A DNA stretch of 64,000 nt, taken from NCBI GenBank assembly GCA_029213005.1, contig JARGPI010000018.1, forward strand, positions 90,239-154,238, given 5' to 3'. Source of the stretch: Verrucomicrobiales bacterium (GTDB lineage Bacteria; Verrucomicrobiota; Verrucomicrobiia; Verrucomicrobiales; DEV007). Made by a program: the position numbers and the translations under genes. The notes under the pieces were generated by a model, which was not told where the DNA came from, did not search any database, and saw nothing but the letters and a program-made list of their open reading frames with translations. Positions within the stretch are counted from its first letter, which is position 1. Each line of letters starts with the position of its first letter. Positions 41,586 through 53,500 of this stretch are shown piece after piece.

Positions 41586-44234
41586 CTATTCCGTGTGATT
41601 GGAGAGTTTCAAATCATCAATCCAGAACTTTGATTCGACATTTGCCTGACTGACAAAACCGAGCCAATCCAGAGTGTTCCAGTTGGAGTTTTGACAGGGT
41701 AGATCTTTGAAGTGTTGAGGGTCTTTTCCCGGGAGGGTGATCGTGAGATCCCATTTACCCGCTCCATCCCCGATTGCTGCTGAAATCTCGACGTCAAACC
41801 ACTGGTCTTCGGGAATATCCATAAGGGTTTTGTGGTTAGTTTTAAGAACGCCATTTTCAAACCAGAGTGAAGGGCCGACCCGGTAGGGTTGATTGTTATC
41901 CCGCCACTCGTGCTGGAATCTCGCCGCTTTGCCGAGTCGAAGGGAAAAGGCACAGTAAACCCGGCCGTCGGTGTAGTGGGGAGAGAGAGACAGTAGCGGC
42001 AGATACCCTCGATCCTGAGGGGCGTCTAGAAACAGCATTGCTTTCTCTCCGGACTTGGCATCTGTGGTCTGCACAGAGATATCACCTTTGCCGTTTTCTT
42101 TACTGACGGCGGAAAGCACCGGTAGAGATCCAAATTCGAAATCCTCCAGAATTGATAGTGGCGGTGTTGGTGGCGGAGTTTCCATCGCTGGCACCGGAAT
42201 GGACTTGGCTTTTGCGATCCATGCCTCGCTGCCGTAAACCCCGGCCTTCTGGTAATCAAAAGGCACAAAACCGATCTCTTTCGCCGGGGAACTGTCCTTT
42301 AACCGGAAATCATCCGCTTTGGGATCGATGAACTGCGGGTCCTTTATGATTGAACCCTCGCCTTTCCCGGCAGCCTTCCATTCATCAAACGACATGCCTG
42401 AAAAAGTAAAGGGCTCCCCTGTGGCGTGCCAATAGAGATTGTGATGTACCGCGACATTTTTATCTTTCCAGCTGCCATGGAACAATTCGCCGGTATCCCA
42501 AAAGAACAGGTTCCTTTCGAGTGTGAAGGAAAGGTGGTCTTCGACCCGGGAACGTTTTACCTGGTATTCCTTCGCCAGTGCGAAAATGTTATTTCTGATG
42601 ATGTTTTCTTTACCGTAGTGTTGATGGTAACCGCCTGATTTGGTGCGATAAACGAGATTGTTTTCCATCACGATTCCGGTCGACCCTTCGTCATTATAAA
42701 GGCCCCAGCCTCCGTAGCTCCAGGCGAGGATGTCGTGAATGACATTGTGACTTACGGTGGTGCCGGTTGATGGCCCGAGAGTGTAGACTCCCCCCATATC
42801 AGAAAGGTAGCCCATGCCGATATGATGGATATGATTGTACTCGATTCGGTTTCTGTCTGCCGCTCCGCCGGTATAGCCCCAGCGCCATCCGGCGGAGACT
42901 CCGGTGTAATAGAGATCCGCGATTTCGTTGTGAGTCACTGAATTGTCATTGCTCTGACCGATCCAGACTCCAACGGCACAGGGGAAGATGCGTCCACCAT
43001 GGCGGATGATATTGTTATCGATCGTGATATGAGAAGTGCGCTCCTCCGGGTTGGCAGGAATTGAGGTCTCTCCTATTCTCGCCCCTCCGGCACCCAGATC
43101 AGAGATGTCGCACCGAACGACGCGGCAATCGCGACATCCCCGTCGATACCAGATACCATAGGTGCCGACCTGGCCGATTTCACAATCTTCGAAATTGACG
43201 TTTCTGGCGCCATCGATTTGAACGGCGGCTTCGATGGGGGAAGCTGCCTGAGAGGGTTCAAATCCGATCGGCGGAGTTTTCCATTCAGCATGGCGAAAAG
43301 AGATTCCGCGAAAGGTGAGATTTTCGACAAACTTGCCCGCAGCAACATCGCCTTTAATCTGCAGGAGTCGGTCGGAAATTGGCGCAACGACTGTGGAGCT
43401 TTCCGGTTTTTCATCAGGTCCCGGTTTGTAGTAGAGAGTGCCGTCGGAAGCCAGGTACCATTCCCCGGGCTCATCGAGTGCTTTTAGATAATTCTCTAGA
43501 TAGAAGGCGGTATTCCGGGTCAGGGGATTCCACTTTTTCATATCCCGCCCGGAGATCCCGATTTGTCCGGATTCCGGTTTTACCCAGTCGAGAAATTTAC
43601 GGGTATTATCCCATTTGTGGAATAGTAAGATTTGAGCGGTTTTCAGCTCGGTCTCTGAAATTCCGACCAGTGACTTCAGATTTTCGACCGGTGCGATCAA
43701 TGTCTGACGGGCGGTTGGGCGGGTACCTTTGGGACTGATGACTTCGTGGCTGTTTGCCAGATAATAGAAAAACTCGTCCGGCTCTCTGGCGCGAACTGCT
43801 CTTTTTCCGTTAACCCAGAGCTGTTCGAATTTCCGATCAGGCCGAACCTTTACCGTCCAGATGCCATCTTCTCCCACTTGAAAACCGCTGATAGTTTCCC
43901 CGCCGGTTATCACAGGTTTCGCGCCCGGTGCAGCTTCCAGGGTAACGGGCACTTTTTCTGATCCGCCACTCGCAACCTCAAATGCGATCGGTTTTGAAAT
44001 CGGGTAGTTCCCGGTCTCAAAAGTGACCCGGATCGGTTCCTCCGGAGATTTCTTCCTCTCCTCTGCAATACGCGCGGGAAGCTCCGAAAGGTTATTGAAG
44101 GGGGTTTTAGGCGTGACCTCTATCAGGATTTCGCTTTGCGCAGTAAAAAGGGTGAGCACGCTTAAAATCCCGGAGAAGCCACTAAAGCGAAATAGTCGGG
44201 CGAAATTTGATCGATTTCTCAATATCACACTCAT
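41586..44234 (-). CDS. Secreted GH141-like beta-helix enzyme with C-terminal beta-sandwich
   Basis: An 882-residue exported protein with a hydrophobic signal around residues 17-33. The motifs FEQLWVNGKRAVRAREPDEF and LENYLKALDEPGEWYLASDG are hallmarks of the GH141-type family, followed by beta-helix turns from ~320 to ~600 (VNFEDCEIGQVGTYGIWY, NRIEYNHIHHIGMGYLSD, GIVMENNLVYRT). Residues ~690-882 form an added LamG-like sandwich (ISVQTTDAKSGEKAMLFLDA ... FWIDDLKLSNHTE) that probably binds polysaccharide. It faces the acetyl esterase gene (convergent, 11 bases apart) and is divergent from the giant gene. GH141 members attack fucosylated or xylan glycans; activity here is inferred. Confidence 0.75.
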   Translation of the reverse strand: MSVILRNRSNFARLFRFSGFSGILSVLTLFTAQSEILIEVTPKTPFNNLSELPARIAEERKKSPEEPIRVTFETGNYPISKPIAFEVASGGSEKVPVTLEAAPGAKPVITGGETISGFQVGEDGIWTVKVRPDRKFEQLWVNGKRAVRAREPDEFFYYLANSHEVISPKGTRPTARQTLIAPVENLKSLVGISETELKTAQILLFHKWDNTRKFLDWVKPESGQIGISGRDMKKWNPLTRNTAFYLENYLKALDEPGEWYLASDGTLYYKPGPDEKPESSTVVAPISDRLLQIKGDVAAGKFVENLTFRGISFRHAEWKTPPIGFEPSQAASPIEAAVQIDGARNVNFEDCEIGQVGTYGIWYRRGCRDCRVVRCDISDLGAGGARIGETSIPANPEERTSHITIDNNIIRHGGRIFPCAVGVWIGQSNDNSVTHNEIADLYYTGVSAGWRWGYTGGAADRNRIEYNHIHHIGMGYLSDMGGVYTLGPSTGTTVSHNVIHDILAWSYGGWGLYNDEGSTGIVMENNLVYRTKSGGYHQHYGKENIIRNNIFALAKEYQVKRSRVEDHLSFTLERNLFFWDTGELFHGSWKDKNVAVHHNLYWHATGEPFTFSGMSFDEWKAAGKGEGSIIKDPQFIDPKADDFRLKDSSPAKEIGFVPFDYQKAGVYGSEAWIAKAKSIPVPAMETPPPTPPLSILEDFEFGSLPVLSAVSKENGKGDISVQTTDAKSGEKAMLFLDAPQDRGYLPLLSLSPHYTDGRVYCAFSLRLGKAARFQHEWRDNNQPYRVGPSLWFENGVLKTNHKTLMDIPEDQWFDVEISAAIGDGAGKWDLTITLPGKDPQHFKDLPCQNSNWNTLDWLGFVSQANVESKFWIDDLKLSNHTE

Positions 44235-44544
44235 TTTTGCCGAATCTACAGGACTGCGGTGGGAGTCAAAGACTTTATCATAAGTTACGAAACGAAAATA
44301 CGCTTATTTTGAGGCGGAAAGAGCGTGACAGTTGAGAGGCTTTTTGATTAACATCCCCATCAATCTATAAAATTTCCGACCTCGAAAAGTAATGGTTTGA
44401 CAGTGAAATGCCGGATTTAAGGCGCATATACGCGATTTATCCCGAATATTCGTGTCAAACGCAAAAAATTGTCCTAAAGCTTGGACTCGCGGCAATTCCC
44501 ATTGCCGCTATCACGCGATTTATACCCCTCCTTTTAAAATTTTT
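44235..44544. promoter_or_regulatory. Control region between divergent GH141-like and giant-protein genes
   Basis: A 310-base AT-rich gap with no gene. A TTGACA box occurs at 44397-44402, but no good -10 box lies 16-18 bases after it, so a sigma-70 promoter is not claimed. A perfect hairpin (GCGGCAA, 6-base loop, TTGCCGC; 44489-44508) lies 36 bases before the giant gene's ATG and would be in its 5' leader if transcription starts upstream. CTCCTTTT precedes the ATG without a strong Shine-Dalgarno. Confidence 0.4.
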
Positions 44545-47500
44545 ATGAAATTCTGGAAAAAGAAGAATTCTGCAAAGACGAAAGACTCATCTTTGAGTCG
44601 TGAGTATGTTGCGGAAGCACTGGAATCAAGAATTCTATACTCGGGGGCACCGGTTGATGCGGCGATTCCCGAAGCTCCGGTCAGTGAAGAGTCGACTTCC
44701 GTGGCAGGCACCGGGCATTCGTTTGAGTCGATCGATGAATTCGGGCAGCAGGCTCCAACGTCGTCGATGGACCAGGTTGCCGACGAGTCGCAGGATGTCG
44801 CGATCTTAACCAGTTTCAATAATCTATCTTCGGAGGAGCTTCAGTCTTTGGCTCAGCGTGCCATTGACTATTGGGGCGGAGATGCCGATTTGAGCGAAAG
44901 CCAGAAAGAAGCGCTTGAGGCGCTGGAGGTGGCGTTGGTTGATATCGTGTCCCTGTCTGAGGCAGGTTACGGGTATGATGTGTGGTCCGACGGGGAGGGG
45001 GCATCCTTTGATTCCGATAATTTTGCTGAATCGACCTCGATTTACCCCGGGGAAGTTGAGCGGTATGGGATGGATTTGATTGTCGACCTGCTTCAAGAGG
45101 TCGGCGATCCGGTAACGCTGGAGCAATTTGCCGGGAATCAGATTGCGGCCCGAACCACTGAGGTTGCCAGAGGGGGACAGCCGGTAATCTACAGCTCGCT
45201 TGATTTGATGGCAGTAGCGGCCGAGCAGCACTGGATCAACTCCGGTTTGACCGCCGATCAGGTCGCTGCGCTGGAATCGATCGAATATCACATCGTGGAG
45301 CTGGATGGCACCGCGCTGGGTTACGCCGAAGGATCAAATATCTACATCGACGACGATGCGGCCGGATTGGGTTGGTTCATCGATTCCACTCCGGAAGATC
45401 TCAGTGAAACCGGGTTTGATGGCGTGGATTTGGTTAGCGTGTTGTCTCATGAAGTAGGTCATGTCCTTGGTTTGCGGGATAACTATGATCAGACCGATCC
45501 GTCAGATAAGACCGATATTATGCACGGCCTTTTTGATGAAGACGATAGACGTGAGGTTTCGTCTGGCCGGGCGGATGGTGCAGAAGCGTTGAGTTTAGAA
45601 GGGGCGCACTTTGCTACTTTTTCCTGGGACGGTGGGGGAGTCAACAGTGATTGGCAAACAGCTGCTAACTGGAATGGCGGCACGGCTCCCGATGATACTG
45701 GAGAATGGGATACGTTTGAGTTCGGAGCATCGACTGATTTGACTCCTAATGTCAATTTTGCGGGGGATAACGTAAGCCACAATGTCAATTATATCATTTT
45801 TAGACCTGACGCAGGGGCCTACACCCTTACCGGAAACAAGACGGGAGGCGGATCGATAGCACTCGATATGTTGGGTGCATCTTCATCAGCTGCGACTGAT
45901 GGTCCCGCTCAAATTATCAATCAATCCACGGAAACGCAGACGATCGATATCAACCTCCATCATCGCACAGAATACAATGCCGGTCTGGTCTTTGACGCTG
46001 CTGAAGGTGATTTGGTTATCGCAAAGAGAATTTCTCGAACGGGGTCGGAGGCAGACCCTGTCACCGTTCAGGGTGGTCATACGGTAACCTTCATGGGAGG
46101 CAACACATACGTGCAGAATACCGTGGTTACTGGAAACTCGACCTTACTCCTCGAGAATGTTTCGGGTTCAGGAACAGGGACCGGAGATGTCACCGTGGAA
46201 TCGGGTTCAACTCTGGGGGGCAGTGGTTCCGCCAGTGGCACAGTAACAATCGAAGGGGCTTTGGCCCCCGGTGATCCTCTGGTCAATAACGGCGTAGGTG
46301 CTCTCAGCCTGGCTGATTTGAACTTTGCTGCCGGTTCTTCATTTAACGTTCAAATTGATGCGGATGGCAGCACTGTTGCCGGGAGCGGAAACGATGTCTT
46401 GAACGTGTCCGGTGAAGTGGCCCTGGGGGACGGTGAGGTAACCTTGAATGTGGCCTCTCTGGGTATGGTTCCGGCAGGAAATCATCCTGTCTACCAGATC
46501 ATTAATAATACTTCAGGAACCATCAGCGGCTACTTCAAAGACGGCGCCGGAAATGCACTAACAGAAGGTGCGACATTAACCGTTGGCGCGACGGACTATT
46601 CGATCAGCTACAAGGGTGGAGACGGAAATGACGTGGTTATCAGTGTTGGTAATGTTCGCCCGCTTTCGATTGAGACGACATCGACAGGCGATGGTAACGA
46701 TGTCGACCTCGAATCAATCACCCGCGGAGGGATTGCCTACACGAATCTGGTGGGAGCCGTGTCTGCTCAAGCCACAGGAGGCACGATATTTCATACAGAA
46801 GCGGCGGCACCCTCTGCCTCTGAAGCGTTGAGCGGGCTGAGGTTGTCCAATGGAGTATTAAACCCGACTTCAGTGGACTTCACATTTAACGCCCCGGTTA
46901 ATAATGACCGAACGGCTATCTTTTTCGGAGAGATCAGTACCGCTTCTCAGATTGGAGATAATATCGTGATTCAGCCGCTTGATTCAAATGGAGCAGTTAT
47001 TGCCGATTGGCAATTGACGATCACCGAGGCGGATTACGGCGACCAGGGGGGTGCTATGTCCACCTCCTTTGGAACGAGCTTGTATCCCCGCATTGCTTCC
47101 TTCCTGATCTCCGATTTTGAAGGTGGAGCAGGTACATTGAGCGATGTTGCCGGAATTCGAGTGGCCAATGCGTCGGATTCCAACAGTGACGACTTCGATC
47201 CCAACATCGCGGGAACCTTCGTGCTTGATTCAGGAGCGGCACCTTCCGACCTCAATTTTAATTTTGATACTTCGTCTACGATTGACGAGAATCAGTCGGT
47301 TTCGCTTTCCGGCAGTTTCACGTTGGGAGGCAACACCTCCAATACAGTGACCATCGACTGGGGTGATGGTAGCGTAGATTCGCTGGTCCTAACGGGTGGA
47401 ACTACCGATTTTACCTCCAGTCATCTATACCTGAATGAAGGTGATTTTGAAGTGATGGTTCAGGTACAGGCCGGTACGATTTCCAGTGGATTGACTGGAT

Positions 47501-50500
47501 TGTGGAACTTTGACGATGGTAGCTCAACGGACCAGACCGGTCTGGGTAACGATGGCAGCGGCGGGACCTTTGGATCGGACACTCCATTCGGAACCGGGCA
47601 GGCGTTAAGTTCGGGCAAAATCGCGATTCCCACCTCTGACTCGCTCGAAACGATGGATGATCAGGGCACCATTGCCTTTTGGGCCAAAATCGACCCTGGT
47701 TCAACGGATGCCTGGGAGCGGACCATCGTTAAAGCCGGTGGTGGAACTGGGTGGCATGTGGGACGATACAGTAATTCCACCGATATGAACATTCGGGTGG
47801 ATACCACTGGTCCGGATGGAGCCAATAATCAGAATAAGTTGTTGGGGGGGGATGATACTCTTGATGACCAATGGCACCACATTGTCTTTACTCTGGATAA
47901 TGGGACGGCAAAACAGTATGTCGATGGTGTCCTGGTGCAAACTCAGAGCTATTCAACCGGAGACGGGCTTTCCAACAACGGAACGCTCTACATTGGCGAC
48001 GTCAATCTGGGAGGGTCGCTGGACGAAGTGGCGTTATGGAACCGCATTCTGAGTGATGATGAAATTCTTCAAGCTGCCGGACCAATTGAAGTTGGGGGGG
48101 AATCAATAACAGGTTCCGTGACCGTTTCTGATGTTGCTCCAGTTGTTGATTCTCTACAGATCGTGTCGAAGGACGCTGAAACCGGAGCCATGACTTTGCA
48201 GGTCGATTTTACCGATCCCGGTTCACTGGATGAACACAAAGCTGTTATCGATTGGGGAGATGGCTCTACTCCTACAGAAGTGATTCTAGCAACAGGTGCC
48301 CGGACCTTGCAGAGTAATCATACCTATACTTCGCCCGCTACCCATCAAATCAGTGTTACGGTTCTCGACCGGGTAGGCGATGCCGTGGGAATCTGGACTT
48401 TTGACGATGGATCAGCCTCCGATTTGTCCGGCAATAACAATGACGGTACCGGTGGTGGTTTCAGTACCGATGTCGCCGATGCTTTTGGAGGTGGAAACTC
48501 CCTCGATGGAGCCGGCTCGACGGTAACGGTGGCCAACTCCGTTTCTTTGGAAGGGGTAGACGATGAAATGACATTGTCATTCTGGATTAAGGGTGATACT
48601 TCGGAATCAAATTGGGTTCGAATCATTCGAAAAGGCACCGGGGCACAGGATTCGACCAGTTGGATGGTAACCCGAAACAGTGCAACGGATGACCTGTTGA
48701 TCCGGACTGATACTGAGGGGACCGGGGGGACATGGAACCGGAATCAGCACGATGGCGAGGAAAGTCCAATCCTCGATAGCACTTGGCACCATGTGACCTA
48801 TGTGCTCAATAACGGTGTTTCCCGGGAATACGTGGATGGCGTGCTAACCAATCAGGAGACTTACCCTCACGGCGACGGACTTTCCAATACTGAGGCTCTG
48901 ACTATCGGTACGGCAACCAATTCGATCCTGCTTGACGAGGTGATCCTTTACGACCGTGCCCTGAGTGGGGAACAGGTCGCAGCATTGTCCTCCGCTCCGG
49001 ATGTGGCGGGAGCGCGGGATTCTGAAAACCTTAATTTTACTTTCGGTACCCTTGTTTATGTCAACGATGACTGGGGCTCGAGTGTAGGAGACACGGTCGA
49101 TGGAAATCTGGAAGAAGGGGGTAGTCAGGATGCTATTTTTGGAACGGATGCTTTCGACGATCTGGCTGAGGCTGTGGGTGCGCTCGATACTGCTGAGGAT
49201 GTGACACTAATCATCAATGAGGGGGTCTATGGTTCTCAGACTCTGGATCTCAGCGCTTTCAGCAATAATGTAACGGTAAGATTTGTCGAGGGAACAAGCA
49301 CGTTTGTTTCGTTAATTGGAGGATCGGCTACGACTTTCGAGTTAAGTGCAATCGATCAGGTTGAGGTAACGGGAACTGTAAACCTGAATGGGGCAATACT
49401 GAATCCGTTGACGATTTCTGGACTGACTCCGGTCGATGGTGAGCAGGTTACTCTTATCGACAACCAGGGTAGTGATCCTGTCACGGGAACTTTTTCGGGA
49501 TTAGAGGATGGAGCCGAAATCACCGCATTAGCGAGTGGTGATATCAAAGCTTACCTCAGCTACCATGGCGGCGACGGTAATGACGTAACGATAACTTTCG
49601 TAGATACCAATGCCTATCCAACCGTATCGGTTGATCATCCCGGATCTGACGGGAATACAAATTTCGACTTTCAAGTGACTGGGAACACTTTGCAGATTCT
49701 CCAAAATGGTGTTGTCATTCTATCGCGGCCGATCGATACGGTGAAGACATTAGTCATCAATGGTGATGATTCTACCGGTGGAGGTGAAGGTGATGATGTG
49801 CTGACGATCGACTATTCTCTCGATCCTCGGTTATTGGATATTGATATTACCTTTAACGGCCTGGCTCAATCGACTGCCACAGGTGACAGTCTGGTGATCA
49901 ACGGTGGTAATTTCGGTGTCGTGACTCACAACCTAACCGCTACTGATTCAGGTAGTTTTGATATCGACGGCGATGGGACTGCCGATATTACCTATACCGG
50001 TTTGGAGCCGATAGATATGACGGGCAGTACGGCGTCGGATTTGATTTTCAACCTCCCGGTTGGAGCCAACCCGGATGTCGTGTTACGCAATAGCACAAAT
50101 GCAGGTGAGATGGAGTTGGATGGCTCGACCTTTGAGTCTACGATTTTTACAGTTCCCAGTGGCTCCATTACCATCAACGGAAATACCGGAACTGACACCA
50201 TCACGATCGAAAGTCTCGACTCTTCTTTCGCTGGAAATTTGTTGATCGATGCAGGTGACTCTGTTGATTCCGTCACGGTCACCAATAATCTGGTTTTTGA
50301 TGGTAACCTGACGATTACAACGGGAGATATCAACCTGAATGCTTCGATCGATACTGGAAGTGGTGACCAAACTTTCAATGGGGATGTTGATCTTCAGGGG
50401 ACGGCGTCTAATGTCGTTTTGACGGCGGGTAATATCATTTTCAATGGCGATACCACTTTGCTCAACAGCGACGCAATATCCCTTCAATTAAGCGTTTCTG

Positions 50501-53500
50501 GAACGGCAACCAACACCGCAGGAAACCTTTTCGATATAAATGACGGAAGGTTCCGGCTGTTAGGAGGGACCGAGTTCATCAATAATGGCACCCTCGAAAC
50601 CGGAGATGATGGTTCAGTGCCGATTTTCGCTGATTCAAATGTCGGCAACAAGATCACCAACAACGGCGATTTTCTGCTCAATAGTGGTAATTTGCGACTC
50701 TATGTCACGATCACCAATACCGGTACCGGGGTAATGACAATCAACCGGCCCAATGGTGATGTGGACCTCGATCTCAAGGCTGCTGATGCCAACGGACCGG
50801 GCGGACATATTGTGAACCGGGGAGTGATTACCATTTCGGAAACTGGCAATACTAAGTTCGATGAGAATGGCAGCGTCACCAACGAATCCGGCGGGGTTAT
50901 CGACTTTATCGACGGAAATGTTTCCTTTGAGGCTAACACCACGTTTACGAACAACCTCGGAGCTGACCTAAATCTTAAAGGGGATGCGCTGAACCTATCG
51001 ATAACAAGCACGGCCAGCTTTATTAACGACGGGACGACCACGTGGGTAGCCGGGGCCGACGGGCATAAAACGATTACCGGTTCGGGAACCTTTCTCAACA
51101 ATGGGGTTTTCGATCATGCCCACGGAGGTGGAAATGATTATTTACAGATCACCGGTTCACTAACTTTCCAAAATAACGGAGAGTTTGTGTTCACGGATGA
51201 AGGCGATGTCAATATAAGCAGCGCTAGTGCAACATTCGAAAACAACGGATTGGTCAATAAGACAACGGACCCGTCTACAAACCCCAGCTTCTTTTTTGGT
51301 GCAGGAACGTTCAATGCGCTGGCTGGCAGCGAGGTGCGATCTACAATCGATGGAGCTCGAATCCATATCGGCACGGGCGGGAGTAGTGATGCAACAGCTG
51401 AATGGAATGCTGATGGTGGAGACATCGGCCTCGGAGGCACCTGGAGCGGAACGATTTCCGGAGAATCCATGAACGGAGGGAAATTTATATTAACTGATCC
51501 TGGTAGCGGTATTGCCCATGATATCACAGTTGGAGCAGGGGGGCTGACGTTTAACGTCACTGGAGATGGTCTTGAATGGGCAGATGGGAACTTAACCACC
51601 AACGGCAATTCGCTAATTAATAAGGGGGTGATTACCTCGACCAGTTCCAAAGCGTTGAACGGTACCTTGAGCAACACGGGCACCTTGAATGTAGCCGGGG
51701 ATATCACGGTGACCGGCGGTGAAATCGTCAATGCTTCCGGTGGTGCTCTTGATTTCCAGGAAGGCACCGTGACGCTGACCGGAAACACGGATATTATTCG
51801 GATTGAGAGTGGGGGAGCGCTGACTCTATCCACTAGTGAGTCCAAATATATTGCGGGCGGGGGCTCGGTCGTGGTGGAGTCAGGAGGAACCGCAGACTGG
51901 GCGAACGGCCAATTTGATATCGGGGCTGACGCAACGTTTCAAAACGATGGCGTATTTAACTACCTGGACGGTGCCGACGATTCTATTCTAACGGGTGGCG
52001 GTCATTTTATCAATAATGGCGAATTCTATCACAAAGAAATAGGGGGCAATCCAGATAACATTGAGATGCAAACCAGTGGTAGTAGATTTACTAACAACGG
52101 TTTGTTTGTTTTCGAGGATGCGGGCGACGTCGAACTCTGGCCGGGGACTGAGTTTGTGAACGCGGCGACAGGAACGTTGCGAAACCTGGGTGATGTCAGC
52201 AATGCTTCGATCTTCTTCTACAATAATGGGGGCACCGGAGGCAGTTTTACGAATTTGGGAGTGATTGAGGTTTTCGAAGGGACCCTGGGTATTCAATCGA
52301 CTTATAACGCACTGACTTCGCCGAGTTGGGATGCGGCCAACTCAACGCTATTGAATGGAGAATGGATTGTGGGTAATTCTTCGGACCCAACTAACGGGCC
52401 TACGCTTGATTTCACAATTGCGAATGGGGGGATCGAGGTGATTGGCGAGGATGCGATCGTCCGGTTGACCGGTGCAGATGCGCGTTTTCTGCAACTGACT
52501 GATTTTCTGGCCCAGGTCGACGGTTCACTGACTTTGAACCTGAGTCAGGCTTTGGATGCCGCTGACTCGATAACCGTTACCGCAACGGGAACGTTGGCGG
52601 GTGATGACGGCCGGATTATCGGCGACGTCACGGTTCAATCCGGCGGCACCTTGTCACCGGGTGATGGGGATGGGGATACCGGCGTTTTGACCGTTACTGG
52701 TAACGTAAACCTAGAGGGCGATCTCGATCTCGATCTCAATGGTTCCAATGCGGATCAGCTTGACGTGGACGGAATAGTTGTCGTGGGAGGGAACCTCATT
52801 CTCGACGTGGCCGTCGAACCGACCGCCGATCTTATTGTTCTGATCGACAATGATGGAACCGACGCAGTGACGGGCGAATTCACCAGCTTAAATGACACGC
52901 CAACTTCACTGGCTGATGGCTCCGCTATTACGCTGGGGACGAAAACTTACAAAATTTTCTATAACGGAGGAGACGGTAATGATGTGGTTCTGGCTAATGC
53001 TGCGACACCTGCAACTGTATATGTTGACGATGACTGGGCAGGCCTGAACGGAGGTCAGACGATAACTGACGCTGATTCGGGAGACCAAACCAACGGTGAT
53101 CCGCAAGGTGCGATCTTCGGCATCAATGCCTTTGCTACCATTGCCGATGCCCTGAGTGCGGTCAGTTCGACGGGGACGATCATTGTCAACGCCGGCGACT
53201 ACAACGAGGCGGTCAATCTGACCGGAGGGCGGTCTCTTGAGGTGACCGGCCCCGACGTCTCAGGAATAGTGGAGATCGAGTCGCTTTCAAGTGACAGTTC
53301 CTCATTTATCGCAATTGAAGGAGCTTCGACACTGGTGGTTGAAACCGGAGATATCGCCGGTGTGATTTCCGGTAGTGGTAATCTGACTAAAGAAGGCACT
53401 TCGAGCTCCTCTACCCTAGTTCTGAGGGGAGATAATACCTATTCCGGGATCACCACTGTCAACCGGGGTATTATTCAAGTGGCTCATAGCAATGCTCTCG

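Noticed and set aside
44397..44430. Sigma-70 promoter for the giant gene
   Set aside because: The TTGACA box is exact, but no TATAAT-like box lies at 16-18 bases; the CATATA is 22 bases away.
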